Shown: piece by piece, positions 17,017 to 25,081 of the stretch
Layout: the number at the start of each line of letters is the position of its first letter
How positions within the stretch are numbered: position 1 is the first letter of the stretch
NCBI GenBank assembly: GCA_002393955.1
Contig: DGSK01000028.1
Coordinates: 17,917 to 81,916, forward strand
Reading direction: 5' to 3'
DNA from: Lachnospiraceae bacterium UBA4364
Lineage (GTDB): Bacteria > Bacillota > Clostridia > Lachnospirales > Lachnospiraceae
Length of the DNA: 64,000 nucleotides
Notes under the pieces: generated by a model
What the model was told of the DNA's origin: nothing
Database searches by the model: none
Seen by the model: only the letters and a program-made list of their open reading frames with translations
Position numbers and translations under genes: made by a program

Positions 17017-18012
17017 TTATTCTGTGTACATTTTTTCAAGCCATTCCGGGGTATTGACATTTGACCGCATAAAGATTTCACTCGATATTCCTCCGTTGTA
17101 GGCATACTGACCACATATTATTTCTCCTGTTGCTTCATCTTCTATAAATTCATACTTTATGGCATCTACATCAAACTTCTTTTCATGGTCTATCTCTTCT
17201 ATAGTAGGAAACGCTCCATGATATGCTTTAAGGTAATTAGGCTGCAAAACAACCCATACAACATATCCATTGTAGTCTTTAGGTCCATTTCCAATCTTTA
17301 TGCTCTTAGTGTATCCATACACACTTGCGGATTCATTCATTTCTCCGTTAACAGCCATTACGATGATTGAATTATCCGCATTTTTATCATCTTCTACTGT
17401 GATACCCATACCCGCAAGATACTCACTAACAAAGGTTTCATAATTGTATCCCGAACTTTCAGTGTTATTTGTGTCACAACTGATAGCACCGGGAAGCCAA
17501 ACAAACTGTCTACAGTTCGGTGCATCAACCATTCCTACATATCTGTCACCGATACGAAGGTGATCACCGCTTCCATCACACCAGACTCTTAATTCATATC
17601 CCGGAGCATCCTTTCTCTGAACCTCAAAATAATTCTTATTTTCAAAAGAATCCGGATCAATAGCGCTGAAATCATATTTGTCACCAAATTGCGCTATAAA
17701 CTCGTCTACAGTACAGCTGTATAAAACAAAAACATCATCATAAACCTGAACCACCGGCTCATATAATGTTGCATTCTTTATTTCTTCCGTCGGTTCAAAA
17801 GTTATTTCCAGCACTTCCTGATCAGCTTCAGTTGACGCATCCGCTACAGTACCTGCATCTTCACCATACACAGCATCCGCAACTTCCTGGGCTTCCGATT
17901 CTGTCATTCCAATTTCCTGATATTGCTCGACAGCTTCATCATGAGCATTATCACCACATCCTGCAAGACACACCGTTCCGGCTAACATAAGGCCCAACAG
18001 TCTTTTTTTCAT
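17017..18012 (-). CDS. Lipoprotein of unknown function
   Basis: 331 residues. Signal peptide with lipobox LAGC (Cys19). A helix of the form EAVEQYQEIGMTESEAQEVA follows directly, then an acidic linker and a globular domain (about 80-331) with many aromatic and Cys residues (VLYSCTVDEF, WCDGSGDHLRIGDRY, PNCRQFVWLPGAISC). No family recognised. Strong ribosome site AAGGAGGAAAAGAATT. Single-gene unit with a leader hairpin and a terminator. Confidence 0.8.
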   Translation of the reverse strand: MKKRLLGLMLAGTVCLAGCGDNAHDEAVEQYQEIGMTESEAQEVADAVYGEDAGTVADASTEADQEVLEITFEPTEEIKNATLYEPVVQVYDDVFVLYSCTVDEFIAQFGDKYDFSAIDPDSFENKNYFEVQRKDAPGYELRVWCDGSGDHLRIGDRYVGMVDAPNCRQFVWLPGAISCDTNNTESSGYNYETFVSEYLAGMGITVEDDKNADNSIIVMAVNGEMNESASVYGYTKSIKIGNGPKDYNGYVVWVVLQPNYLKAYHGAFPTIEEIDHEKKFDVDAIKYEFIEDEATGEIICGQYAYNGGISSEIFMRSNVNTPEWLEKMYTE

Positions 18013-18303
18013 AATTCTTTTCCTCCTTGAACTACATTTCTTTTTTCTTCAACACCGGCATATCTTACGTCCCGGCCGGTGTGAGCATTATAGAAAAAAA
18101 AATGCAAGTTTACGACTATCATAAAAAAATATTTATACAATCAGGCCCCAAACAGCATCCAGCTTTAATATATTTATTTATTACGAAATGTTATATAATA
18201 TAGCCGAAGATATCCGAAAGGATTTATTCACCTCCGAAAGTGACGCGGTGGAGGAAGTAACAACGCTCGATTTCACATTAAAGACAAGGGAAAAGAAAAC
18301 TCG
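18013..18303. other. Divergent region between lipoprotein gene and tyrA
   Basis: Contains the lipoprotein leader with an 8-bp hairpin (18052-18059 with 18075-18082) and a TATAAT at about 18087-18092 on the minus strand without a clear -35. On the plus strand a 39-codon open frame starts with ATG at 18188 and ends at 18307, its TGA overlapping the tyrA ATG. It has no ribosome site and no recognised family. CCTCC (18231-18235) can pair with GGAGG (18250-18254) in the same stretch. Confidence 0.4.
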
Positions 18304-19410
18304 ATGAACATTACTAAATTCCACTTCTGCGGGCTGGGACTCATAGGCGGTTCCATCGCAAAGGCCGTCAGAAAATATTACCCCCAAAGCATAATAAATG
18401 TATATGCAAGGCATCCGGAAAAAGTTGCAGCCGCACTTTCAGACGGAACTGCCAACCGTATCACTGACAGGCTTTCCGACATAGATCCTGATACGGATGT
18501 GCTCTTTTTATGTGCCCCCACCGGTGCTAACATAGAAAACATGAAAGCGATAAAACCGTTCCTTACGGAGCATGAAAAGATGCTCATAACCGATGTCGGC
18601 AGTGTAAAAGGAGACATCTGCAGGGCTGCGGCAGATCTGGGACTATCCTCACATTTTCTTGGCGGTCACCCCATGACAGGCAAGGAAACCACAGGCTATG
18701 ACAATTCCGATCCTACCCTGCTTGAGAATGCTTATTACATACTCACGCCTGCAGAGGACACATCCAAAAATCTAGTGGCAGACTTTACCGAAATAGTCTC
18801 ATCAATACGTGCTATACCTCTGGCCGAATCACCGGACTATCATGATTTTGCTACTGCGGCAATAAGCCATGTGCCCCATCTGATCGCAGCAGCCCTGGTA
18901 AAAAATGTTGCCGACTCGGATAATGAGGTACAGTTCATGCGCACTATTGCTGCCGGCGGATTCAAGGACATAACCCGCATAGCCTCCTCCGATCCGGACA
19001 TGTGGGAAAACATATGCAGAAGCAACACAGAAAACATAAGGGTACTGTTAAGACGCTACATAGACGAGCTTGAACGCATAGATGATACGCTTGAGTGCGG
19101 CGACTTTAAAAACATAAACAAACTCTTCCGTGAAAGCGGTACATACAGAAATTCCATGCCTGAAAAGGCTAAAGGCGCCCTGCCTCCCATCTACAGGATA
19201 TTTGTGGATATACCGGACGAAAGCGGTGCCATTGCAGGTATTGCCACTCTGCTTGCAGCCCACGATATAAGCATCAAAAATACCGGCATCAATAACAACC
19301 GTGAGCAGTATGAAGGTGCACTGTATATAGAGTTTTATACTGCCGAGGCCAAGGCACTCGCCCTTCCGCTTTTGAATGACGCCGGCTATCATGTAACAGC
19401 CGAGCAGTGA
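18304..19410 (+). CDS. tyrA: Prephenate dehydrogenase with ACT domain
   Basis: 368 residues. Converts prephenate to 4-hydroxyphenylpyruvate with NAD+, toward tyrosine. NAD-binding GLGLIGGS at residues 10-17, TDVGSVKG, GGHPMTGKETTGY with the catalytic His, and SHVPHLIAAAL. The C-terminal ACT domain (about 296-368, RIFVDIPDESGAIAGIATLL) likely binds tyrosine for feedback control. The ribosome site is weak (AGGGAAAAG 9 bases before the ATG); the ATG overlaps the stop of a short upstream frame (ATGA), so coupling is possible. aroA follows after 163 bases. Confidence 0.95.
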   Translation: MNITKFHFCGLGLIGGSIAKAVRKYYPQSIINVYARHPEKVAAALSDGTANRITDRLSDIDPDTDVLFLCAPTGANIENMKAIKPFLTEHEKMLITDVGSVKGDICRAAADLGLSSHFLGGHPMTGKETTGYDNSDPTLLENAYYILTPAEDTSKNLVADFTEIVSSIRAIPLAESPDYHDFATAAISHVPHLIAAALVKNVADSDNEVQFMRTIAAGGFKDITRIASSDPDMWENICRSNTENIRVLLRRYIDELERIDDTLECGDFKNINKLFRESGTYRNSMPEKAKGALPPIYRIFVDIPDESGAIAGIATLLAAHDISIKNTGINNNREQYEGALYIEFYTAEAKALALPLLNDAGYHVTAEQ

Positions 19411-19573
19411 TACTGACAATAACATACAGTAATAATATGCCGTAAATCCGTATCATACTAAACAGAGAAACGATAGCGTTTTCCAACACAATTGAAATAT
19501 ACCGCAGGCCAGGCAATTCTGCTGCATAAAATAATTACATAAAAATAACATCAAGAAAGACGAGCTAACCACA

Positions 19574-20875
19574 ATGTGTGATAACAAAAAAACAATCTCA
19601 CCTTCCACTTCACCGATAAAAGGAACGGTCACCGTTCCAGGCGACAAATCCATATCCCACAGAAGCATAATGTTCGGGGCATTATCTAAGGGAGATACAC
19701 ATATTACGAATTTCCTGATGGCAGACGACTGCCTCTCCACCATAGACTGTTTTAGAAAAATGGGCGTAGATATCGATGTCTCTCCCGATGAGATAGTCGT
19801 ACACGGTAAAGGCCTTCACGGCTTAAAAGCCCCTGCCGATACACTTTACACCGGCAACTCCGGGACCACCACAAGGCTCATTTCCGGCATACTTGCGGCA
19901 CAGAATTTCAGTGTACGTCTTACAGGGGACGCCTCAATAGAAAAGCGCCCCATGAAAAGGATTATTACCCCCCTCACAATGATGGGCGCAGACATAAAAA
20001 GCGAAAAAGACAACGACTGTGCCCCGCTCCTTATAAATGGCACTAAGCTTCATGGCATCGATTACGTATCTCCTGTCGCTTCCGCACAGGTTAAGTCCTC
20101 GATACTTCTTGCAGGACTCTATGCAGACGGAAAGACTACCGTCACAGAGCCTGCCCTTTCAAGGAACCACACAGAGCTTATGCTTAAAGGCTTCGGTGCA
20201 GATGTAAGCTCCGAAGGATTATGTGCCACCATACATCCTGCAGAAGAGCTCTACGCATGCGACATATCTGTGCCTTCGGACATATCCTCCGCCGCTTATT
20301 TTATAGCCGCTGCCCTGCTTGTACCCGGTTCTGAACTTCTGATAAAAAATGTCGGGATTAACCCTACCCGGGCCGGCATCATAGAGGTTGTAAAAAATAT
20401 GGGCGGAAAGATATCACTTGAAAATGTAAGGAGCTCAGGTGGCGAAGAAACTGCCGACCTGCTGGTGAGCTGCAGTCGTGACAAACTTAAAGGCACAACC
20501 ATAGGCGGAGATATAATTCCCACTCTCATAGACGAAATACCTGTCATTGCCGTTCTCGCTGCCTTTGCAGAAGGTCAGACTGTAATAAAAGATGCCACCG
20601 AACTCCATGTAAAGGAATGTGACAGGATAGACGCAGTAAGCACCAATATGAAAAAACTGGGCATTGATATCACCCCTACCGACGACGGTATGATAATAAA
20701 CGGATCAGGTCATGTATCCGGCGGTACCATAGAAAGCTACAATGACCACCGCATATCAATGAGCTTTGCCATTGCCGGACTTGCGGCAGACTCCGACATA
20801 ACCATTAACCACCCGGAATGCGTATCCATATCCTGGCCGTATTTCTTCGATATGCTGCATGAACTGAGTCAGTAA
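19574..20875 (+). CDS. aroA: 3-phosphoshikimate 1-carboxyvinyltransferase (EPSP synthase)
   Basis: 433 residues. Joins shikimate 3-phosphate and phosphoenolpyruvate. Signature segments: GDKSISHRSIMFGALS, DDCLSTIDCFRKMG, YTGNSGTTTRLISGIL, GDASIEKRPMKRI, QVKSSILLAGLYADG, KECDRIDAV and YNDHRISMSFAIAGL. In the PEP-binding loop the sequence NSGTTTRL has Gly-Thr where class I enzymes have GTAMRP; it looks closer to the Gram-positive type (class II), but I cannot settle inhibitor class. The ribosome site is poor (GACGAGC). A strong terminator follows. Confidence 0.96.
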   Translation: MCDNKKTISPSTSPIKGTVTVPGDKSISHRSIMFGALSKGDTHITNFLMADDCLSTIDCFRKMGVDIDVSPDEIVVHGKGLHGLKAPADTLYTGNSGTTTRLISGILAAQNFSVRLTGDASIEKRPMKRIITPLTMMGADIKSEKDNDCAPLLINGTKLHGIDYVSPVASAQVKSSILLAGLYADGKTTVTEPALSRNHTELMLKGFGADVSSEGLCATIHPAEELYACDISVPSDISSAAYFIAAALLVPGSELLIKNVGINPTRAGIIEVVKNMGGKISLENVRSSGGEETADLLVSCSRDKLKGTTIGGDIIPTLIDEIPVIAVLAAFAEGQTVIKDATELHVKECDRIDAVSTNMKKLGIDITPTDDGMIINGSGHVSGGTIESYNDHRISMSFAIAGLAADSDITINHPECVSISWPYFFDMLHELSQ

Positions 20876-20876
20876 A

Positions 20877-20904
20877 AAAACAGCGGTCCGATGGCCGCTG
20901 TTTT
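20877..20904. terminator. Bidirectional terminator between aroA and degV
   Basis: Perfect 10-bp stem (20877-20886 with 20895-20904, arm AAAACAGCGG), loop of 8. T runs lie on the 3' side in both directions: TTTT on plus, seven T on minus. It serves convergent aroA and the DegV gene. Confidence 0.85.
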
Positions 20905-20937
20905 AAATATATAAATATTTTCCGGTTCAACCCTGTA

Positions 20938-21825
20938 TTAATTTACTCTCTCATCCCCCCAGAAAGCAATGACGATAAGTCCCGGGCCTGTGTGGGCACC
21001 TATTGTGGAGCCTACCCACTGTATCTCCATAGGCTCAGCCATCTTGGTAAATTTACTCTCTATCATCGAAACCACATTTTCAGCATCTTCCAGACAGTCC
21101 GTCATTCCGATAAAGCACTTCTTATTGTAATCAAGACCGCCCTCGGCATGCTCTTCCATGATCTGCACCATACGCTGGTACACCTTCTTCTTACCCCTGA
21201 TCTTCTCACGGGATACAAGCTTTCCCTGATAATCTACATTGAGCAGCGGACAGATATTCATCATGGTTCCAATAAAGCCTGCAGCCTTGGATACACGTCC
21301 GCCTCTTATGAGGTATGTAAGATCAGGCGTCGTAAACCAGTGGTGTATCCTCTTTTTATTCTTCTCTGCAAATTCATAGAGCTCATCAATGCTCTTACCC
21401 TCGTCACGCATGTCTGCCAATGTATCAACTAAAAGACCCATGCCAACTGATGCAGCAAGGGAATCCACAACGTAAAGCTTTCTGTCCGGATATTTTTCGG
21501 AAAGGTTATCTTTTGCTATGTTTGCAGAATTGATGGAGCCTGATATTCCTGAAGTGAGACATATATGTATTACATCCTTGCCTTCCTGCAGGAACGGCTC
21601 CCAAAAGCCTTCGTATTCTTCCACATTTACCTGGCTGGTCTTGGTCATAGCCCCATTTCTCATGGCATCATAGAATTCCTTGAAAGGAACTGTCTTGCCG
21701 TTATCATCGGGATACTGCTTTCCGTCTATTTCAAAATGAAAGCTGACATATTTAATGTTTCTTTTTTCGCATCTTGCATCACTTATATCCTGTGTCGAAC
21801 AGGTTGTTATTACATAATCTGCCAT
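20938..21825 (-). CDS. DegV family fatty-acid-binding protein
   Basis: 295 residues. DegV/FakB-type proteins carry a fatty acid to the FakA kinase. Family features: Ser-containing TSQVNVEEY (T60s region), HICLTSGISGSINSA, DSLAASVGMGLLVD, YLIRGGRVSKAAGFIG and WVGSTIGAHTGPGLIVIAF. AAAGGTAAAGAAATA stands before the ATG. FakA is not seen nearby. Followed upstream by a PilZ gene on the same strand. Confidence 0.93.
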   Translation of the reverse strand: MADYVITTCSTQDISDARCEKRNIKYVSFHFEIDGKQYPDDNGKTVPFKEFYDAMRNGAMTKTSQVNVEEYEGFWEPFLQEGKDVIHICLTSGISGSINSANIAKDNLSEKYPDRKLYVVDSLAASVGMGLLVDTLADMRDEGKSIDELYEFAEKNKKRIHHWFTTPDLTYLIRGGRVSKAAGFIGTMMNICPLLNVDYQGKLVSREKIRGKKKVYQRMVQIMEEHAEGGLDYNKKCFIGMTDCLEDAENVVSMIESKFTKMAEPMEIQWVGSTIGAHTGPGLIVIAFWGDERVN

Positions 21826-21867
21826 TATTTCTTTACCTTTCTTATCGCTTTAGTGACTCCTGATACA

Positions 21868-22221
21868 TTACTTTTCATTGAAACTCACTTCAGAAAACTC
21901 AGAATAAATATTTATCCTGTTTATATCCGTCTCGGACATGCCGATGAATATACCTCCGTAAAAACTTCTGTCATCTTTTTTTAACGCCCTTACTACCTGT
22001 ACAAACGAGTGTATGGTTTCTTTGGTCCAGATGGTAAGATAACACTCGTATACACCGCCGATGGACAGTTTTTCCGGACATTCAAATCCGATACCGGTTT
22101 TTGAAACATCAAGAACATGGACAGAAACTTCACGTGCCGCTCCGGCATCCTCCCTGTCAAGCCTCTTTAATACCAGCTTGCAGTCAAGACCAATTCTTTT
22201 GCTCTTTCTCTTCTCTTCCAT
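21868..22221 (-). CDS. PilZ domain protein, c-di-GMP binding
   Basis: 117 residues, a stand-alone PilZ domain. The ligand motifs are intact: RKSKR (Arg5, Arg9) and DVSKTG (Asp38, Ser40, Gly43), so c-di-GMP binding is likely. The start at 22221 is chosen because AGGAGAGAAA lies directly before it; an ATG 15 codons upstream has no site. It could act on motility or wall functions. It lies 42 bases upstream of the DegV gene on the same strand. Confidence 0.85.
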   Translation of the reverse strand: MEEKRKSKRIGLDCKLVLKRLDREDAGAAREVSVHVLDVSKTGIGFECPEKLSIGGVYECYLTIWTKETIHSFVQVVRALKKDDRSFYGGIFIGMSETDINRINIYSEFSEVSFNEK

Positions 22222-22418
22222 TTTCTCTCCTGATTTCAAATGCTGTACGATCAGCATGTCTCCCATGCAGATATCATTCCGCCCCCATCGGTACAGAAAT
22301 GTTACACCCCCGGGAACCCTTTATGATCCCGGTCACAGCCCAGGTTTACATAAAACACATCAAATATTATACCATTTACTGTTGCAATAAGCAAGCAACG
22401 ACCGTTTCCGGTAATTTT

Positions 22419-23453
22419 TCAATGAATGAACATCGCATCGCCAAAGGAAAAGAACCGGTAGCGTTCCCGCACAGCCTCTCCGTAAGCATTCAGTATGTTC
22501 TCACGTCCTGCCATTGCGGATACTAACATGAGAAGCGTTGACTCCGGCAGATGGAAATTCGTGATAAGCGCATCCACAGCCTTAAACCTGTATCCCGGAT
22601 AGATAAATATATCCGTATCCTTAAAACCAGCTCTTACGATCCCATCATCCCCTGTCATGCTCTCCAGTGTGCGCACCGAGGTCGTTCCCACGCATATTAT
22701 ACGGCCGCCCTCAGCCTTCACCCTGTTTATCGTATCCGCAGCCTGCTTGTCTACCCTGCAGTACTCCGTATGCATATGGTGGTCAAGTATGTTTTCTTCC
22801 TTAACCGGTCTGAATGTTCCAAGGCCCACATGGAGGGTGACATATACTATATTCACGCCCATACCTTCTATCTCTGACAGCAGTTCCTTTGTAAAATGCA
22901 GACCTGCAGTAGGTGCCGCAGCAGAACCTTCCTCCCTTGCATAAACGGTCTGGTACCTGTCCCTGTCCTTAAGCTTATGGTGGATATAAGGGGGCAGAGG
23001 CATCTCTCCGAGTTTATCCAGTATTTCTTCAAAGATCCCATCAAACTCAAACCTTATCCGTCTGTTGCCTTCCTCAAGTATTTCCTCCACAGTTCCTGTC
23101 ATCATGCCGCCAAAATCAAGTACTGCGCCTTCCCTTGCCTTTTTTCCCGGCTTAACCAGTACTTCCCACGAGGAGTCCTTAAGCCTTTTAAGCAGCAGCA
23201 CCTCCACCACAGCGCCGGTATCCTTTTTCGTACCGTACAGCCTGGCAGGCATTACCCTTGTGTCATTTAGCACAAGGCAGTCCCCGGCATGCAGAAACTC
23301 AGGCAGCTCGTAAAAGTGCCTGTGTTCTACCGCCCCGGTCTCTTTGTCTAAGAGCATAAGCCTTGAAGAAGCCCTGTCCTCCAGAGGATCCTGAGCGATC
23401 AGTTCTTCCGGCAGGTCGTAGTAATAATCTGATTTTTTTAAAATCTTATCCAT
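22419..23453 (-). CDS. queA: S-adenosylmethionine:tRNA ribosyltransferase-isomerase
   Basis: 344 residues. Transfers the ribosyl part of SAM to preQ1-tRNA to make epoxyqueuosine. Hallmarks: DYYYDLPEELIAQDPLEDR, LVLNDTRVMPARLYG, AAPTAGLHFT, VTLHVGLGTFRPV, TTSVRTLES, and FIYPGYRFKAVDALITNFHLPESTLLMLVSA in sequence. The ribosome site is weak. tgt is not adjacent in this window. A CCGGGA/TCCCGG hairpin lies behind the gene without a T run. Confidence 0.97.
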   Translation of the reverse strand: MDKILKKSDYYYDLPEELIAQDPLEDRASSRLMLLDKETGAVEHRHFYELPEFLHAGDCLVLNDTRVMPARLYGTKKDTGAVVEVLLLKRLKDSSWEVLVKPGKKAREGAVLDFGGMMTGTVEEILEEGNRRIRFEFDGIFEEILDKLGEMPLPPYIHHKLKDRDRYQTVYAREEGSAAAPTAGLHFTKELLSEIEGMGVNIVYVTLHVGLGTFRPVKEENILDHHMHTEYCRVDKQAADTINRVKAEGGRIICVGTTSVRTLESMTGDDGIVRAGFKDTDIFIYPGYRFKAVDALITNFHLPESTLLMLVSAMAGRENILNAYGEAVRERYRFFSFGDAMFIH

Positions 23454-23526
23454 AGCAATTCTGTTTTCACGATCATAATCAATCGCCTATTCCTTAATCC
23501 GCTTAAAACTGTTCGTGCGAATCAGA

Positions 23527-24954
23527 TTACGGCATCTCGATATTTTTTAAGAAAGCCACATATCCCTTGTAAACCTCGTACAGGTCTGCCTTGCTTATGG
23601 CTTCATGAGGAGCGTGCATATTAAGGACAGGCACGCCGCAGTCTATGACATTCATTCCGTAGAGTGCCATTATGTATGCTATGGTTCCGCCGCCGCCGGC
23701 ATCCACTGCGCCCAGCTCGCTCATCTGGTACTGTACTCCCGCATCGTCCATAACACGCCTCAGCGCCCCCACATATTCTGCATTCGCATCATTTGATCCG
23801 GACTTGCCCCTTGCACCGGTAAACTTGTTAAATGCAAAGCCCCTGCCCATGTAAGCAACATTCTTCTTGTCGAAACGTGATGCGTATGACGGATCAAAAC
23901 CCGCGGTAACATCAGAGCTCAGCATATAGGAAGCGGCAAGTGCGCGCCTGAGAGTCAGCTCAGAATACTGCCCGAGAGCATTCATAAGCTCAGCGACACA
24001 GTTTTCGAAAAACCTTGACTGCATCCCGGTTGCGCCTACTGAACCGATTTCCTCTTTGTCCACGAGTATGCAGCAGCTTGTACGCGCAGGCGCTTTCATG
24101 GCAAGCATTGCCTTATATGAGGGGAATGCACATACTTTATCATCATGGCCATACCCAAGCACCATGCTCCTGTCAAAACCTGCATCTCTTGCCCTGCCTG
24201 CGGGAACCACCTCTATTTCGGCACTCATGAAATCCTCATCCTCTATGCCGTAGTATTCCTTCAGGATATTGAGCACATTTTTCTTAACTGCATCTTTTGT
24301 CTCACTGGCCTTGCCGTCTGCAGCCTTCTTATTCCCGGAAGCAATCTTTATGGGCATATTTCCGGCGATTATATCAAGCGCTTCACCCTCAACAACTTTG
24401 GCCGCTTTCTTTTCCATCTGCTCACTTGCGAGATGTATCAGCAGATCTGACACAAAGAATACAGGATCATCAGGATCTTCACCGATATTTACGATCACTA
24501 CCGTCCCGTCCTTTTTAGCCACCACGCCGTGAAGCGCAAGCGGAACAGTTACCCACTGGTACTTCTTTATTCCGCCGTAATAGTGGGTGTCCAGATATGC
24601 CATGTCTCCATCTTCATAAAGGGGATTCTGCTTGATATCCATACGGGGTGAATCCACATGTGCACCGAGGATTGCCAGCCCCTCTTCAAGAGGCTTTTTT
24701 CCTATTTCAAACATCACCAGAGCCTTATTCATATTGCAGAAATAAACCCTGTCTCCGGCCTTTAATTTCTTACGACCTGATGCAGCCTTCGAGAATTCAA
24801 CATATCCGTTCTTTTCTATATCATTGATGATATACTCCGTTACTTCCCTTTCAGTCTTTGAATTACTTAAGAATTCCTTATATTCGTCCGCAAATGCAAA
24901 GGCTTTCTTTTTCTCAGCCTCAGTATATTTTAACCATACTGTTTTTTTCTCCAT
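23527..24954 (-). CDS. M18 family aminopeptidase
   Basis: 475 residues from the chosen start. Zinc aminopeptidase of the aspartyl aminopeptidase family, cytoplasmic. Metal and catalytic motifs: GAHVDSPRMD, DKEEIGSVGATG with the Asp/Glu pair, AVDAGGGGTIAY, and VLNMHAPHE with the last His ligand. The ATG at 24954 directly follows CAGGAGGAAAAGGAA; the open frame continues 31 codons upstream but without a site. pheT lies 127 bases upstream on the same strand. Confidence 0.93.
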   Translation of the reverse strand: MEKKTVWLKYTEAEKKKAFAFADEYKEFLSNSKTEREVTEYIINDIEKNGYVEFSKAASGRKKLKAGDRVYFCNMNKALVMFEIGKKPLEEGLAILGAHVDSPRMDIKQNPLYEDGDMAYLDTHYYGGIKKYQWVTVPLALHGVVAKKDGTVVIVNIGEDPDDPVFFVSDLLIHLASEQMEKKAAKVVEGEALDIIAGNMPIKIASGNKKAADGKASETKDAVKKNVLNILKEYYGIEDEDFMSAEIEVVPAGRARDAGFDRSMVLGYGHDDKVCAFPSYKAMLAMKAPARTSCCILVDKEEIGSVGATGMQSRFFENCVAELMNALGQYSELTLRRALAASYMLSSDVTAGFDPSYASRFDKKNVAYMGRGFAFNKFTGARGKSGSNDANAEYVGALRRVMDDAGVQYQMSELGAVDAGGGGTIAYIMALYGMNVIDCGVPVLNMHAPHEAISKADLYEVYKGYVAFLKNIEMP

Positions 24955-25081
24955 TTCCTTTTCCTCCTGAAACGCTAAACAGACACACACCGTATCGGAA
25001 CTGTAGTCTGTAACATACATATATCGTACCTGTGCGCCACTGTGCAATGAGCATACGCAGAACCTGCAGTCTGTAATATAT

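Noticed and set aside
22298..22325. CCGGGA/TCCCGG inverted repeat behind queA
   Set aside because: Stem is short, loop is long and no T run follows; not called as a terminator.
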